Assembly: GCF_004564355.1 (NCBI RefSeq)
Contig: NZ_CP038266.1
Location: 62,001 to 126,000, forward strand
DNA length: 64,000 nt
From: Microbacterium wangchenii
GTDB taxonomy: Bacteria; Actinomycetota; Actinomycetes; Actinomycetales; Microbacteriaceae
Direction: 5' to 3'
Each line of letters begins with the position of its first letter. The first letter of the stretch is position 1. The notes under the pieces were generated by a model. It did no database searches and had not been told where the DNA came from. It saw nothing but the letters and a program-made list of their open reading frames with translations. This document shows, piece by piece, positions 7,768 to 16,724 of this stretch. The translations under genes and the position numbers were made by a program.

Positions 7768-8739
7768 CTAGGGGGTGGGCTTGGGGCGGACGATGCGGCC
7801 CGGCGCGGGGGTGACGTCGGACGGCGCCGGCGGCGGGCCGGTCTTCGGCTCGCGCGCGGGCGGGCCCGGAGCCGGCGCGGGAGGGGGCGTCAACCGGGGA
7901 TCTGCACCGGCCGAGGATGCGGCACCCCGGCCGCCCGAGGACCGGGCACCCCGGCCGCCCGAGGCGGCAGCGCCCTGGCCACCCGAGGATGCGGCACCCG
8001 GGCCGGCGGCATCCGGGCGGGGGGAGGATGCGCCGGCGGGCAACTCGAGCGCGACCTTCTGCTCGAGCACGTCGATGGCCTCGTCCGACAGCGACAGGAG
8101 GCCGTCGAGCTCCTCCCGTACGCGCCGGTAGGCGAGCTGACGCTCGGCGGGGGTGGCGGCCTGGTCGACCGCGACCGTGAGCAGCTGCTGAGCGGTGTCG
8201 AGGCGCTTGCGCTCCGCCTCCGTGAAGGAGGAGTCCTTGATGCGCCGCGCGTCGCGTTCGGCCACGTCGAAGGCCACCTCGTAGTCGGTGACGGCGTTAC
8301 GGTATTCGGTCAGCTCCTGGTGCGTCAGCCGGGCCTTGGCCGAGGGCGGGCGCAGGCCGTCGGCGACGCGCTTGGCGCGCAGGTACGCGGCGGTCAGCGG
8401 CTGACGGCCGTCGCTCATCGCGGGGAAGGCGATGAGCTTCGCGACATCCAGCTCGTACTCCAGCCAGCGGGCGGTGACGGTGTCGTGCGCGGCGAACAGA
8501 CGTTCCAGCTGAGCGGCCTGCGACTCCGGGGCCGCGTCGGCGGGGGTGGCGCCGGTGAGGGCCTGCGACCGCAGCCCGGACTGCGCGGCCTTCAGCTCGC
8601 TCTTGGCCTTGAGGATCTCCAGGCGCCGCTTGTGCCGCCGGCGGGCCGCCTTCTCCCACGCGCCGGCGACGCCGCCAGCCGCCCCGAGCAGCGGGAAGGC
8701 GAGCCACCAGTAACCGCCGACGAAGGCCCAGAAGTCCAC
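7768..8739 (-). CDS. Unrecognised membrane-anchored protein with Pro/Gly/Ala-rich tail
   Basis: A 323-residue protein starting with one membrane segment (WWLAFPLLGAAGGVAGA), then a basic stretch (KAARRRHKRRLEILKAKSEL), a helical middle domain and a low-complexity C-terminus with repeated ASSGGRGA units and Pro runs ending IVRPKPTP. The middle contains LERLFAAHDTVTARWLEYELDVAKLIAFPAMSD and PLTAAYLRAKRVADGLRP, which recur in the neighbouring gene's product. The GTG start follows TAGCAT by 6 bases (leaderless pattern). Function unknown; the anchor plus disordered tail suggests a cytoplasmic scaffold or envelope role, which is inference only. Confidence 0.7.
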   Translation of the reverse strand: MDFWAFVGGYWWLAFPLLGAAGGVAGAWEKAARRRHKRRLEILKAKSELKAAQSGLRSQALTGATPADAAPESQAAQLERLFAAHDTVTARWLEYELDVAKLIAFPAMSDGRQPLTAAYLRAKRVADGLRPPSAKARLTHQELTEYRNAVTDYEVAFDVAERDARRIKDSSFTEAERKRLDTAQQLLTVAVDQAATPAERQLAYRRVREELDGLLSLSDEAIDVLEQKVALELPAGASSPRPDAAGPGAASSGGQGAAASGGRGARSSGGRGAASSAGADPRLTPPPAPAPGPPAREPKTGPPPAPSDVTPAPGRIVRPKPTP

Positions 8740-8782
8740 GTCGCCATGCTAGTCGCGGGGTCGGCCGGGCACACCGGCCGGC

Positions 8783-9616
8783 TCATCCCTCCGGCGGGCG
8801 CCGGCGGTTCTTCCAGCCCGCCTCCGCGGCACGTGCGACCGCCTCGGCGGAACGGGCGATCGCGCGGCTGGTGGTGTCCATCACGTCGCGGGCCAGGTCG
8901 CTCCAGTGGTCGCCGGATGCGGGGGCATCGGGCACCTCGCCGCGGCCGCGCTGCGCGGCCCGCTCCGCGACGGCGAACGCGTACTCGGCGCGGTACACCG
9001 CGTCCCGATAGGCGGCGTAGTCGGCCGCCTGCATCTTGACGTCGGGGCCGGAGGGGCGCAGCCACTGCGCGGTGGACTGCGCGCGCAGGAATTCGGCGGT
9101 GAGCGGATCGTGCGGGTCGCTCATCGACGGGTAGTCGATGGCCTTCGCGGCATCCGTCTCGTACGCCAGCCAGCGCGACAGGAGCGCGTCGTGGCGGGCG
9201 ATCAGGCGGCTCAGCGGCAGCGCCTCGATGCCGGCGCGCCGCGGCGGGACGGCGGCCCGCGCGGCACGGACATTCGCGCGTCGCGCACGCAGGTCGGCGC
9301 CGGCGGCGCGCACGTCGCGCTCGGCCTGCTGCAGGGCATGGCGGGCGGCGGCGACATCGGCGGAGGTGGCGCGACGGGCGAGGCGGTCGGCATCCGCGCG
9401 GGCGACGCCCGCTCGCGCGGCGAGCACGGCGGCGCGGGCGCGGGAGAGGTTGCCGGCGGCGACCCGCACGTCGTGCAGGGATGCCTCGACCTCGAGGTGG
9501 CGCGCACGCCCGGAGCCGCGCGCCATGCTCACGGCGCCCCAGCCGACGGCTCCGGCGCCCACCGTCGCGGGCGCGAGCCACCACAGATCGGCGAGCATCG
9601 CCCAGAGCGGATCCAC
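8783..9616 (-). CDS. Unrecognised membrane-anchored coiled-coil protein (paralogue)
   Basis: A 277-residue protein with an N-terminal hydrophobic segment (LADLWWLAPATVGAGAVGWGAVSM), a long Ala/Arg-rich coiled-coil-like region (residues about 45-125), then SRLIARHDALLSRWLAYETDAAKAIDYPSMSDPHDPLTAEFLRAQSTAQWLRP, the block shared with the neighbouring gene's product. It lacks that neighbour's low-complexity tail. Its GTG start also follows TAGCAT by 6 bases, the same promoter arrangement as the paralogue, so the duplication included the control region. Function unknown. Confidence 0.7.
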   Translation of the reverse strand: MDPLWAMLADLWWLAPATVGAGAVGWGAVSMARGSGRARHLEVEASLHDVRVAAGNLSRARAAVLAARAGVARADADRLARRATSADVAAARHALQQAERDVRAAGADLRARRANVRAARAAVPPRRAGIEALPLSRLIARHDALLSRWLAYETDAAKAIDYPSMSDPHDPLTAEFLRAQSTAQWLRPSGPDVKMQAADYAAYRDAVYRAEYAFAVAERAAQRGRGEVPDAPASGDHWSDLARDVMDTTSRAIARSAEAVARAAEAGWKNRRRPPEG

Positions 9617-9690
9617 GCCCTCATGCTAATCGCGCGGCCGCCTGCCGGGCAGCCGGTGTGCGCCGCTTCGACCATGGGAACCGCCAGAAG

Positions 9691-9825
9691 TCAGCCGGGC
9701 AGGAGCGAGATCACGGTCGCGCCGGCGCCCACCATGATGAGCGAGGCGATGACCACCCACGCCACGACGCGGATGCGGCGCTGCCTGGTCTGTCCGAGCG
9801 GGCCGTAGTCCTCCTGGTCGGTCAT
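9691..9825 (-). CDS. Small single-pass membrane protein, 44 residues
   Basis: A short frame encoding a charged N-terminus (MTDQEDYGPLGQTRQRR) followed by one hydrophobic helix (VVAWVVIASLIMVGAGATVISLL) ending in PG. Its ATG lies 6 bases after TAGACT on the minus strand, and that box overlaps the TAG stop of purL. Small proteins of this type accompany purL in related genomes as far as I recall. No function can be assigned. Coding status rests on the clear topology and promoter-like box. Confidence 0.6.
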   Translation of the reverse strand: MTDQEDYGPLGQTRQRRIRVVAWVVIASLIMVGAGATVISLLPG

Positions 9826-9834
9826 GAGGACAGT

Positions 9835-12237
9835 CTAGGCGGCCGGTTCCACGACGGTCGGGCCGAAGGCGGCGGGCAGGGTGCCGCCCGACAGCTCCCG
9901 CAGCTCGGACACGGGGATCGTGAAGACGTCCTGGACCTCCAGAGCCGCGCCGCTGCCGTCGCCGGGGACGTCGGTCACGCCGATGCGCAGCACCGGGTAG
10001 TCCCGGCCCGCGCACAGGCCGCGGAACTTCACGTCCTCCTCGCGCGGCACGCTCACGATCACGCGGCCCGTCGATTCGGAGAACAGCGCGGCCGATGCAT
10101 CCACGCCGTCGCGCTCCATGATCTCCGTGAGCCACACGCGCGCGCCGACGCCGAAGCGCAGCACGCCCTCGGCGAGGGCCTGTCCGAGGCCGCCGGAGGA
10201 GATGTCGTGCGCGCTGGAGATGAGCGACTGGTCGTTCGCGGCACGCAGCAGTTCGGCGAGCCGGCGCTCCTGCGCCAGGTCGACCCGCGGGGGCCGCCCG
10301 CCGAGATGCCCGTGCACCGTGCCGGCCCACTGCGAGCCCGACAGCTCGGTCGAGGTGACGCCGAGGAGGTACAGGTTCTCGCCCGGATCCTGCCACCCGC
10401 TGGGGATGCGGCGGGCCACGTCGTCGATGATGCCGAGAACGCCCACCACCGGCGTGGGGTGGATCGGGGTGTCGCCGGTCTGGTTGTAGAACGAGACGTT
10501 GCCGCCGGTGACGGGGATGCCCAGTTCGAGGCATCCGTCGGCCAGGCCCGCGACGGCCTGCGAGAACTGCCACATGACTTCGGGGTTCTCGGGGCTCCCG
10601 AAGTTGAGGCAGTCGGTCACGGCGGCAGGCGCCGCGCCGGTGACGGCGACGTTGCGGTACGCCTCGGCGAGGGCGAGCTTCGCGCCCTCGTACGGGTCGA
10701 GCTGGCAGTACCGGCCGTTGCTGTCGGTCGCGATCGCGAACCCGAGTCCGGATTCCTCGTCGACGCGGATCATGCCCGCGTCATCGGGGAACGACAGCGC
10801 GGTGTTGCCGAGCACGTAGTAGTCGTACTGGTTGGTGATCCAGGACGTGTCGGCCAGGTTGGGGCTGGTCAGCAGCTGCAGGAACTGGCTGCGGAGGGTC
10901 TCGGGGTCGCTCTCGCGCGGGAGCGCGGCGGCGGAATCCTCGCGGAGCGCGTCGATCCAGGCCGGATAGGCGACCGGACGCTCGTAGACGGGGCCGTCGA
11001 CGGCGACCGTGGACGGGTCGACGTTGACGATCTCGTGCCCGTGCCAGTCGATCACGAGGCGTCCGTCGCCGGTGACCTCACCCAGCACGCTGGTCTCGAC
11101 ATCCCACCTGGCGGTGACGGCGAGGAAGGCGTCGAGCTTGTCGGGCGCGACGATGGCCATCATCCGCTCCTGCGACTCCGACATGAGGATCTCCTCCGGC
11201 GTGAGGGAGGGGTCGCGCAGCAGCACGTGCGACAGTTCGACCTTCATGCCGCTGCCGCCGTTGGCGGCCAGCTCGCTCGTGGCGCACGAGATGCCGGCGG
11301 CGCCGAGGTCCTGGATCGCCTCGACGAGGCCGCCGGAGTACAGCTCGAGGCAGCACTCGATGAGCACCTTCTCGGCGAACGGGTCGCCCACCTGCACGGC
11401 CGGCCGCTTGGTCGGGCCGGTCGAGTCGAACGAGTCGGAGGCGAGGATGGATGCTCCGCCGATGCCGTCTCCGCCGGTGCGGGCGCCGAACAGCACGACC
11501 TTGTTGCCGACCCCCGACGCGTTGGCGAGCTTCAGGTCTTCGTGGCGGAGGACGCCCACCGCGAGGGCGTTGACGAGCGGGTTGCCCTGGTAGACCGAGT
11601 CGAACACGGTCTCGCCGCCGATGTTGGGCAGGCCCAGGCAGTTGCCGTAGAAGGAGATGCCGCTGGTCACCCCGTGCACGACGCGTGCCGTGTCGGGGTG
11701 GTCGATGGCTCCGAAGCGCAGCTGGTCCATGACGGCGACCGGGCGCGCGCCCATCGAGATGATGTCGCGGACGATGCCGCCGACGCCGGTGGCGGCACCC
11801 TGGAAGGGCTCGATGTAGCTGGGGTGGTTGTGCGACTCGACCTTGAAGGTGACGGCCCATCCTTCACCGATGTCGACGACGCCGGCGTTCTGGCCCATGC
11901 CGACCATGAGGCGGGTCTTCATCTCGTCGGAGACCTTGTCTCCGAACTGGCGGAGGTAGATCTTGCTCGACTTGTAGGAGCAGTGCTCGCTCCACATGAC
12001 GGAGTACATCGCCAGTTCCCCGGAGGTGGGGCGGCGCCCGAGGATCTCACGGATCCGCGCGTACTCGTCGGGTTTGAGACCCAGCGCCGCGTACGGCTGC
12101 TCCTTCTCCGGCGTCGCGAGGGCGTGATCGACGGTATCGGCCTGCGCTGCCGCTCTCGCGGCGGCGGTATCAGCCTGAGCTGTCGGGGCGACGGGGGCGG
12201 ATGCCGCGGCCGCGGCGTTGTCAGCGGGGGTGGTCAC
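9835..12237 (-). CDS. purL: Phosphoribosylformylglycinamidine synthase subunit PurL
   Basis: The 800-residue ATP-dependent synthase subunit converts FGAR to FGAM with ammonia delivered by PurQ, in complex with PurS (both encoded at 57.8-58.7 kb). Recognisable blocks are [20 protein letters not shown] near residue 75, [25 protein letters not shown] near 135, and [11 protein letters not shown] near 580. The first 55 residues are an Ala-rich extension with AQADT repeated, not needed in the family. I kept the GTG at 12237, which has GGAG about 8 bases upstream; an initiation site nearer the conserved core cannot be ruled out. The gene stands alone rather than with purSQ. Confidence 0.96.
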   Translation of the reverse strand: MTTPADNAAAAASAPVAPTAQADTAAARAAAQADTVDHALATPEKEQPYAALGLKPDEYARIREILGRRPTSGELAMYSVMWSEHCSYKSSKIYLRQFGDKVSDEMKTRLMVGMGQNAGVVDIGEGWAVTFKVESHNHPSYIEPFQGAATGVGGIVRDIISMGARPVAVMDQLRFGAIDHPDTARVVHGVTSGISFYGNCLGLPNIGGETVFDSVYQGNPLVNALAVGVLRHEDLKLANASGVGNKVVLFGARTGGDGIGGASILASDSFDSTGPTKRPAVQVGDPFAEKVLIECCLELYSGGLVEAIQDLGAAGISCATSELAANGGSGMKVELSHVLLRDPSLTPEEILMSESQERMMAIVAPDKLDAFLAVTARWDVETSVLGEVTGDGRLVIDWHGHEIVNVDPSTVAVDGPVYERPVAYPAWIDALREDSAAALPRESDPETLRSQFLQLLTSPNLADTSWITNQYDYYVLGNTALSFPDDAGMIRVDEESGLGFAIATDSNGRYCQLDPYEGAKLALAEAYRNVAVTGAAPAAVTDCLNFGSPENPEVMWQFSQAVAGLADGCLELGIPVTGGNVSFYNQTGDTPIHPTPVVGVLGIIDDVARRIPSGWQDPGENLYLLGVTSTELSGSQWAGTVHGHLGGRPPRVDLAQERRLAELLRAANDQSLISSAHDISSGGLGQALAEGVLRFGVGARVWLTEIMERDGVDASAALFSESTGRVIVSVPREEDVKFRGLCAGRDYPVLRIGVTDVPGDGSGAALEVQDVFTIPVSELRELSGGTLPAAFGPTVVEPAA

Positions 12238-12327
12238 GCGGCTGTACTCCAGGAATTCGGCCGAACGGGCTTTCGGGGGTGCCGGACCCGCTCAGTCTAG
12301 TTCCGCCGCGGCATCCGATCGTCCCCG

Positions 12328-12732
12328 TCAGAAGAGGATCTGGAAGCCCGTGGGCACTCCGATGGTGAGGCTGACCAGGAGCGACACGATGCCGGCGATG
12401 AATCCCGCCGCGGCGAGCTCTCTCGCCCTGCGCGCGTTGAGGCTGATGAGGCCGCACACGAACGACACCGCAGCCAGGGCCCACACCGCGACCTGGGCGG
12501 CGCTGCTGAACTCGCCGAAGTAGACGCCGCCGAGGATGAGGATGCTGAAGTACCACAGCAGCACCGCGATCGCCGTGAAGATCGCGATCCAGGAGGCGAC
12601 CCGAACGTCGCCCTTGGGTAGTGGCCTGCCCTGCGCGTCCACGGGTGAGGTGGGCGGGTCGGCCAGCGGGTCGGGCAGCCCCTCGTCGGCCACGGGAGCG
12701 CGCGCGTGCGTGGCATCGGGCGGGGGCGTCAT
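12328..12732 (-). CDS. Small hypothetical membrane protein
   Basis: A 134-residue protein with a proline-rich cytoplasmic N-terminus (about 45 residues) followed by two or three hydrophobic segments: VASWIAIFTAIAVLLWYFSILILGGVYFG, VWALAAVSFVCGLISL and a last one with AAGFIAGIVSLLVSLTIG, separated by a basic NARRARELA loop. The layout is reminiscent of DUF4190-type proteins, but I cannot confirm this by eye. It lies between purL and the divergent ArsR gene, transcribed with purL's orientation but ending 90 bases before it, so co-transcription is possible. Confidence 0.65.
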   Translation of the reverse strand: MTPPPDATHARAPVADEGLPDPLADPPTSPVDAQGRPLPKGDVRVASWIAIFTAIAVLLWYFSILILGGVYFGEFSSAAQVAVWALAAVSFVCGLISLNARRARELAAAGFIAGIVSLLVSLTIGVPTGFQILF

Positions 12733-12786
12733 ACCGCGAGGCTACCCGGCGCACGTGACGGATCGCTCTCCGGGGGCGGGAAAGGC

Positions 12787-12832
12787 TTGACGGCAGCCAC
12801 GCCGAGGTCTAACGTACAACCAAATGGTTGTA
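12787..12832 (+). promoter_or_regulatory. Promoter with overlapping ArsR-type operator
   Basis: TTGACG (12787-12792), a 17-base spacer and TAACGT (12810-12815) form a good sigma70-type promoter. The palindrome TACAACCA-AA-TGGTTGTA (12815-12832) covers the predicted transcription start and the ATG of the ArsR gene. This is the classic arrangement for a repressor that shuts off its own operon, and the message would be leaderless. Confidence 0.75.
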
Positions 12833-13168
12833 GACAGTGAACTCGATGACGCGGCGGTGGACCGGATCTTCCGGGCCCTCGCCGACGCCACGCGGCGTGA
12901 CATCCTGCGCCGCACCCTGGTCAGCGAGCAGACGGTGTCGGCGCTCGCCGCCGAGTACGACATGAGCTTCGCCGCCGTGCAGAAGCACGTCGCCGTGCTG
13001 GAAACGGCCCGGCTCGTGATCAAGCGGGCCGAAGGGAGGGAGCGGCTCGTGAGTGCCGACCCGGAGACGATCGCGCGCGCCCGTCAGCTGCTCAGTGCCT
13101 ACGAGTGGCTGTGGCGATCGCGCATCGACCGCCTCGACGACCTGCTGCGGGAAGATCCCGCGTCCTGA
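12824..13168 (+). CDS. ArsR-family winged-helix repressor
   Basis: A 114-residue regulator with the ArsR fold: RIFRALADATRRDILRRTL (first helices), VSALAAEYDMSFAAVQKHVAVLETARLVIKRAEGRERLV (recognition helix and wing), and a C-terminal dimer helix WLWRSRIDRLDDLL. No cysteine metal site is visible, as expected for the subgroup paired with AHSA1/SRPBCC proteins. The ATG lies inside its presumed operator. It is followed after 40 bases by the SRPBCC gene, and both are probably one autoregulated operon. Ligand unknown. Confidence 0.9.
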   Translation: MVVDSELDDAAVDRIFRALADATRRDILRRTLVSEQTVSALAAEYDMSFAAVQKHVAVLETARLVIKRAEGRERLVSADPETIARARQLLSAYEWLWRSRIDRLDDLLREDPAS

Positions 13169-13208
13169 ACCGGATGCTGCGGCATCCACTCGTCCGAAGG
13201 AGACCGCC

Positions 13209-14186
13209 ATGCCCGTCACATCCGTCACCACCGACCCCGAGGCCCTCACGATGACCCTCGTCGCCGACTTCCCGGTCGGCCCCGAGCGTTTGTGGAAGGC
13301 CTTCTCGGATCCCCGCCAGCTCGAGCGCTTCTGGGGGCCTCCTGGATATCCTGCGACCTTCGACGCGTTCGACCTGACTCCGGGCGGTGTCGCCACGTAC
13401 GCGATGATCGGTCCGCGCGGCGACGTCGCGCGCGGGCGATGGGAGTTCCTCTCGATCGATCCCACCGATGGGTTCGAAGTGCTCGACGCCTTCGCCGACG
13501 AATCGGGTGCCCCCTCCGCCGACATGCCCACTTCGCGCATGCGGTTCCAGATCGCACCGACCGACAGCGGGTCACGTCTGACGATCCTGACGCACTTCCC
13601 CTCGTCCGAGGCGCTCGAGCAGCTGGCGGCGATGGGCATGGTCGAGGGTGCGGCCATGGCGATGGGCCAGCTGGACGCCGTGCTGCGCGACCTCGGCGAA
13701 TACGCCGCCGGGCGGGGCACCGAGCTCGAGGTGCTCGACGACACCCACGTCCGCATCACGCGCGTCATCCAAGGGCCGCGCGAGCTCGTGTGGCGCGCGC
13801 ACCACGAACCGGAACTGCTGCGGAAGTGGATGCTCGGACCCGACGGCTGGACGATGCCCGTGGCCGAGGTCGACCCGAGCGTCGGCGGGCACTACCGGTA
13901 CGAGTGGGAGCCCGCACCCGGCCAGCCGGGGGAGCGGTTCGGCTTCGAGGGCGAGACGCTGCTGTCGGATCCGCCCCGGCGCGCCGTCACCACCGAGCGC
14001 ATGATCGGGATGCCCGGCGAGGGCACCGTCAACGACATGACGCTCTACGAAGAGGACGGTGTCACGCTGCTCACGGTGCTCATCGAGTACCCCGACAAGG
14101 AGACGCGCGACATGATCCTGGCCACCGGCATGGTCGACGGCATGGAATCCAGCTACGCCCGGCTGGAGTCGCTCGTCCTGGCCTGA
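13209..14186 (+). CDS. Tandem AHSA1/SRPBCC-domain protein
   Basis: A 325-residue cytoplasmic protein made of two AHSA1-like ligand-binding domains: one at about residues 10-160 (ADFPVGPERLWKAFSDPRQLERFWGP) and one at about 175-325 (RVIQGPRELVWRAHHEPELLRKWMLGPDGW, GGHYRYEW). Single-domain relatives of about 150 residues are common beside ArsR genes, so this is a fusion of two. The domain forms a deep hydrophobic cup; ligands are mostly unknown. Start chosen for GAAGGAG 6-8 bases upstream of the ATG. The preceding ArsR gene likely controls it. Confidence 0.85.
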   Translation: MPVTSVTTDPEALTMTLVADFPVGPERLWKAFSDPRQLERFWGPPGYPATFDAFDLTPGGVATYAMIGPRGDVARGRWEFLSIDPTDGFEVLDAFADESGAPSADMPTSRMRFQIAPTDSGSRLTILTHFPSSEALEQLAAMGMVEGAAMAMGQLDAVLRDLGEYAAGRGTELEVLDDTHVRITRVIQGPRELVWRAHHEPELLRKWMLGPDGWTMPVAEVDPSVGGHYRYEWEPAPGQPGERFGFEGETLLSDPPRRAVTTERMIGMPGEGTVNDMTLYEEDGVTLLTVLIEYPDKETRDMILATGMVDGMESSYARLESLVLA

Positions 14187-14188
14187 TC

Positions 14189-14263
14189 CGCCGGAATTCA
14201 GGAGATCCGGATGCTGCCGCCCCCGCCGGGCCCGCGGCATCCGGTTCTTCCTGAATTCTGCGC
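14189..14263. repeat. About 76-base GAATTCAGGA palindromic element, copy 1
   Basis: GAATTCAGGA at 14194-14203 pairs with TCCTGAATTC at 14249-14258, and the inner CCGGATGC pairs with GCATCCGG. Outer bases continue the pairing weakly, giving about 75 bases in all. It directly follows the stop of the AHSA1 gene and shares its terminal motif with copies at 30498, 30683, 35453 and 52701. Confidence 0.8.
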
Positions 14264-14371
14264 GGGCCCACGGGCGGAGATGGCCGCGCCACCGGGTCCC
14301 CCGCAGGTGTGAGGCGGATCTCCGTCGCGCGCGGGAGGATCCGCTGCACGGTGCTGCGTAGCGTGGGGACC

Positions 14372-14569
14372 ATGAGTGACGAAGAGAAGTCGGAGTCCGA
14401 AGGTTTCGCGAAAGGCACCGGGGTCGGCATCGGCATCGCCCTGGGTATGGCCCTGGGTGCGGCAGTCGGGATCGTGACCGAGAACCTCGCACTGTGGCTC
14501 GGGATCGGCCTGGCCATCGGCATCGGCTGCGGCGCGGCCTACGACGCGCGCGGCCGGGACCGCACGTAG
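14372..14569 (+). CDS. Small glycine-zipper membrane protein
   Basis: A 65-residue protein with an acidic N-terminus (MSDEEKSESEGFAKG), two glycine-rich hydrophobic segments (VGIGIALGMALGAAVGIV and LWLGIGLAIGIGCGAAY) and a basic end (DARGRDRT), forming a helical hairpin of the glycine-zipper kind. I start it at the ATG at 14372, 7 bases after a TAGCGT box, rather than at an upstream ATG whose added residues are basic and not family-like. A strong hairpin terminator follows within 35 bases, supporting a single-gene unit. Function unknown. Confidence 0.7.
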   Translation: MSDEEKSESEGFAKGTGVGIGIALGMALGAAVGIVTENLALWLGIGLAIGIGCGAAYDARGRDRT

Positions 14570-14599
14570 GCGCTGCTCCCGGGCCCTTCCCCGCACGCT

Positions 14600-14635
14600 G
14601 AATCGGCTGCTCCCCGCGCGGGGAGCAGCCGATTC
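14600..14635. terminator. Strong hairpin terminator between convergent genes
   Basis: A perfect 16-base-pair stem, GAATCGGCTGCTCCCC and its complement, closes on the four-base loop GCGC. There is no T-run on either side, usual for this GC content. It separates the small glycine-zipper gene from the convergent ABC-2 permease gene and can serve both. Confidence 0.85.
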
Positions 14636-14646
14636 GCGTTCGCGGC

Positions 14647-15408
14647 TCAGTGGGTCCGGCGGCGGTACAGGCGCATCGCGAGGGCGAAGGCCACGAGGAG
14701 GATGCCGAGGCACCACGCCAGGGCGATCCAGATGTCCGAGCCGACCGGCTGCTGCGTGAACAGGGCGCGCATGGAGTTCACGATCGAGGTGACGGGCTGG
14801 TTGTCCGCGAACCAGCGGACGGGGCCCGGCATCGTGTCGGTCGGCACGAACGCGGAACTGATGAACGGCAGGAAGATCAGCGGGTACGAGAACGCGCTGG
14901 CCCCGTCCACCGTCTTCGCCGACAGCCCCGCGATCACCGCGACCCACGTCAGCGCCAGGGTGAACAGGACGAGCATCCCGGTGACGGCGAGCCACTCCAG
15001 CACGCCGGCGCCGGATCGGAACCCCAGCAGCAGAGCGACGCCCACGACGAGCACGAGCGAGATCGTGTTCGCCACCAGGGAGGTCAGCACGTGCCCCCAC
15101 AGCACGGCCGAGCGTGCGATGGGCATCGACTGGAAGCGCTCGAAGATCCCGCCCTGCATGTCGAGGAACAGCCGGTATGCCGTGTAGGCGATGCCGGATG
15201 CGACGGTGATCAGGAGGATGCCGGGGAGCATGTAGTCGATGTAGGACTGCGAGCCGGAATTGATCGCCCCGCCGAAGACGTAGACGAAGAGCAGCATTAG
15301 CGCGATGGGGGTCACCGCGGTGGTGATGATCGTGTCGGGGCTGCGCAGGATGTGACGCAGTGAACGCCCGGTGAGGACGGCGGTGTCGCCGAAGAAGTGG
15401 GTGGTCAT
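14647..15408 (-). CDS. ABC-2 type permease, DrrB-like
   Basis: A 253-residue inner-membrane permease with six hydrophobic segments and the ABC-2 signature region GGIFERFQSMPIARSAVLWGHVL, as in daunorubicin exporter DrrB. It begins SLRHILRSPDTIITTAVTPIALMLLFVYVFGGAI, very typical of the group. It lies 9 bases after the ATPase gene, with the ribosome site AAGGAA overlapping that gene's TAA stop. Together they form an exporter; the substrate is probably hydrophobic, but unknown. Confidence 0.88.
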   Translation of the reverse strand: MTTHFFGDTAVLTGRSLRHILRSPDTIITTAVTPIALMLLFVYVFGGAINSGSQSYIDYMLPGILLITVASGIAYTAYRLFLDMQGGIFERFQSMPIARSAVLWGHVLTSLVANTISLVLVVGVALLLGFRSGAGVLEWLAVTGMLVLFTLALTWVAVIAGLSAKTVDGASAFSYPLIFLPFISSAFVPTDTMPGPVRWFADNQPVTSIVNSMRALFTQQPVGSDIWIALAWCLGILLVAFALAMRLYRRRTH

Positions 15409-15417
15409 GGCGGTTCC

Positions 15418-16224
15418 TTACTCGTCTGCGGTGGATGCGGCGTCGGCGGCGGATGCGCCGGGGGAGGTGGGGTGGCTCCTGCCGCCGGTGATGGCGAGGA
15501 AGATCTCCTCGAGCGTGGGCTGCTTCTCGACGTACTCGACCGTCGCCGGGGGAAGCAGCGCCTTCAGCTGGGCGAGGGTGCCGTCGGCGATGATGCGGCC
15601 CTCGTGGAGGATCGCGATGCGGTCGGCCAGTTGCTCCGCCTCGTCGAGGTACTGCGTGGTCAGCAGCACGGTCGTGCCGCCGGCGGCGAGCTCGCGCACG
15701 GCGTGCCACACCTCGATGCGGGCCTCCGGATCAAGGCCCGTGGTCGGCTCATCCAGGAAGATGACCGACGGCGCCCCCATGAGACTCATCGCGATGTCGA
15801 GCCGGCGGCGCATGCCGCCGGAGTAGGTCGCCGCCTTCCGTCCGCCCGCCTCGACCAGACGGAAGCGCGCGAGCAGGTCGTCGGCGATGCCGCCGGGATC
15901 CGGCTGGTGGCGCAGCTGCGCCACGAGCACGAGGTTCTCTCGCCCTGTGAGCACCTCGTCGACGGCGGCGAACTGCCCCGTGAGGCTGATCGATTCTCGG
16001 ACGCCGCGGGGATCGGCGAACACGTCGTGCCCGTCGACGACGGCCGATCCGGCGTCGGCGGAGAGCAGCGTGGAGAGGATCTTCACGATGGTGGTCTTAC
16101 CGGCGCCGTTGGAGCCGAGCAGCGCGAAGATGCTGCCCCGGGCGACGTCGAGGTCGACGCCCCGGAGGACGGATACGTCGGCGAAGGTCTTCTCGAGGTC
16201 GCGGACGCGGATGGCGGTGGTCAT
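15418..16224 (-). CDS. ABC exporter ATPase, DrrA-like
   Basis: A 268-residue nucleotide-binding protein. Walker A is GSNGAGKTT, the signature YSGGMRRRLDIA, Walker B VIFLDEPTTGLDPEAR, and the C-terminal VEYVEKQPTLEEIFLAITG segment marks the DrrA group, where the tail controls assembly with DrrB. I chose the ATG at 16224, which has AAAGGAA 7 bases upstream and gives the usual MTTAIRVRDLEK start; the frame stays open 66 bases further upstream without family-like sequence. It follows the PadR-DUF1048 pair, the usual companions of such exporters. Confidence 0.9.
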   Translation of the reverse strand: MTTAIRVRDLEKTFADVSVLRGVDLDVARGSIFALLGSNGAGKTTIVKILSTLLSADAGSAVVDGHDVFADPRGVRESISLTGQFAAVDEVLTGRENLVLVAQLRHQPDPGGIADDLLARFRLVEAGGRKAATYSGGMRRRLDIAMSLMGAPSVIFLDEPTTGLDPEARIEVWHAVRELAAGGTTVLLTTQYLDEAEQLADRIAILHEGRIIADGTLAQLKALLPPATVEYVEKQPTLEEIFLAITGGRSHPTSPGASAADAASTADE

Positions 16225-16360
16225 GGTCGTTCCTTTGCGGGATGAGCGTGTCGGGGTGGGGGTGCGCGGAAAATGGGCGCACGAAGCCATCGCTCCGAGC
16301 CCGCCGAGGCGGGAGGGCGTGGTGAGGGGGCGTGGTGTGGCGGGGCTCAGCCCCGGAGGT

Positions 16361-16723
16361 TCAGGCGGTGTCGTCGTGTTCGGCAGCCTCGATCGCGCGT
16401 TCGAGGCGTGCCCGCTCCTTGCGGATCCAGCTGCCGCCGCCGTAGTTCTCCATGAACGTCTCGGCGAAGGAGACCGGGTCGCTTCCGACGACGTCGCGGA
16501 TCGGCGTTCCGGCCGCCGCGCTCTGCTCGAGCAGGTCGCCGAGATCGTCGAGCATCGCGACGAGGCTCGAACCGCTGTCGCTGGGCCCGAGGTGCAGCAG
16601 GTAGCGCTCGAGCGCGGCGGCGGCCTGCCGGTACGGCTCGGGCAGGCGCTTCACGCGCGCCTTGTACGCCAGGTAGCGCTTCTTCTCGCCGAGATCGCCG
16701 ATGATCTTCTCGTACCAGGCCAT
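16361..16723 (-). CDS. DUF1048-family protein
   Basis: A 120-residue cytoplasmic helical protein with the DUF1048 pattern: YEKIIGDLGEKKRYLAYKARVKRLPEPYRQAAAALERYLL at the start and FAETFMENYGGGSWIRKERARLERAIEAAE near the end. Its ATG comes one base after the PadR stop (TGACATG), so the two are co-translated. DUF1048 proteins regularly sit next to PadR regulators and DrrAB-like exporters and may act as partner or antagonist of the regulator; that role is inference. Confidence 0.85.
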   Translation of the reverse strand: MAWYEKIIGDLGEKKRYLAYKARVKRLPEPYRQAAAALERYLLHLGPSDSGSSLVAMLDDLGDLLEQSAAAGTPIRDVVGSDPVSFAETFMENYGGGSWIRKERARLERAIEAAEHDDTA

Positions 16724-16724
16724 G

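Noticed and set aside
9481-12300. Very long open frame on the plus strand opposite purL
   Set aside because: It is antisense to a certain gene; its product is a run of Arg, Gly, Ala and His without any motif, as expected from the codon bias of high-GC genes read backwards.
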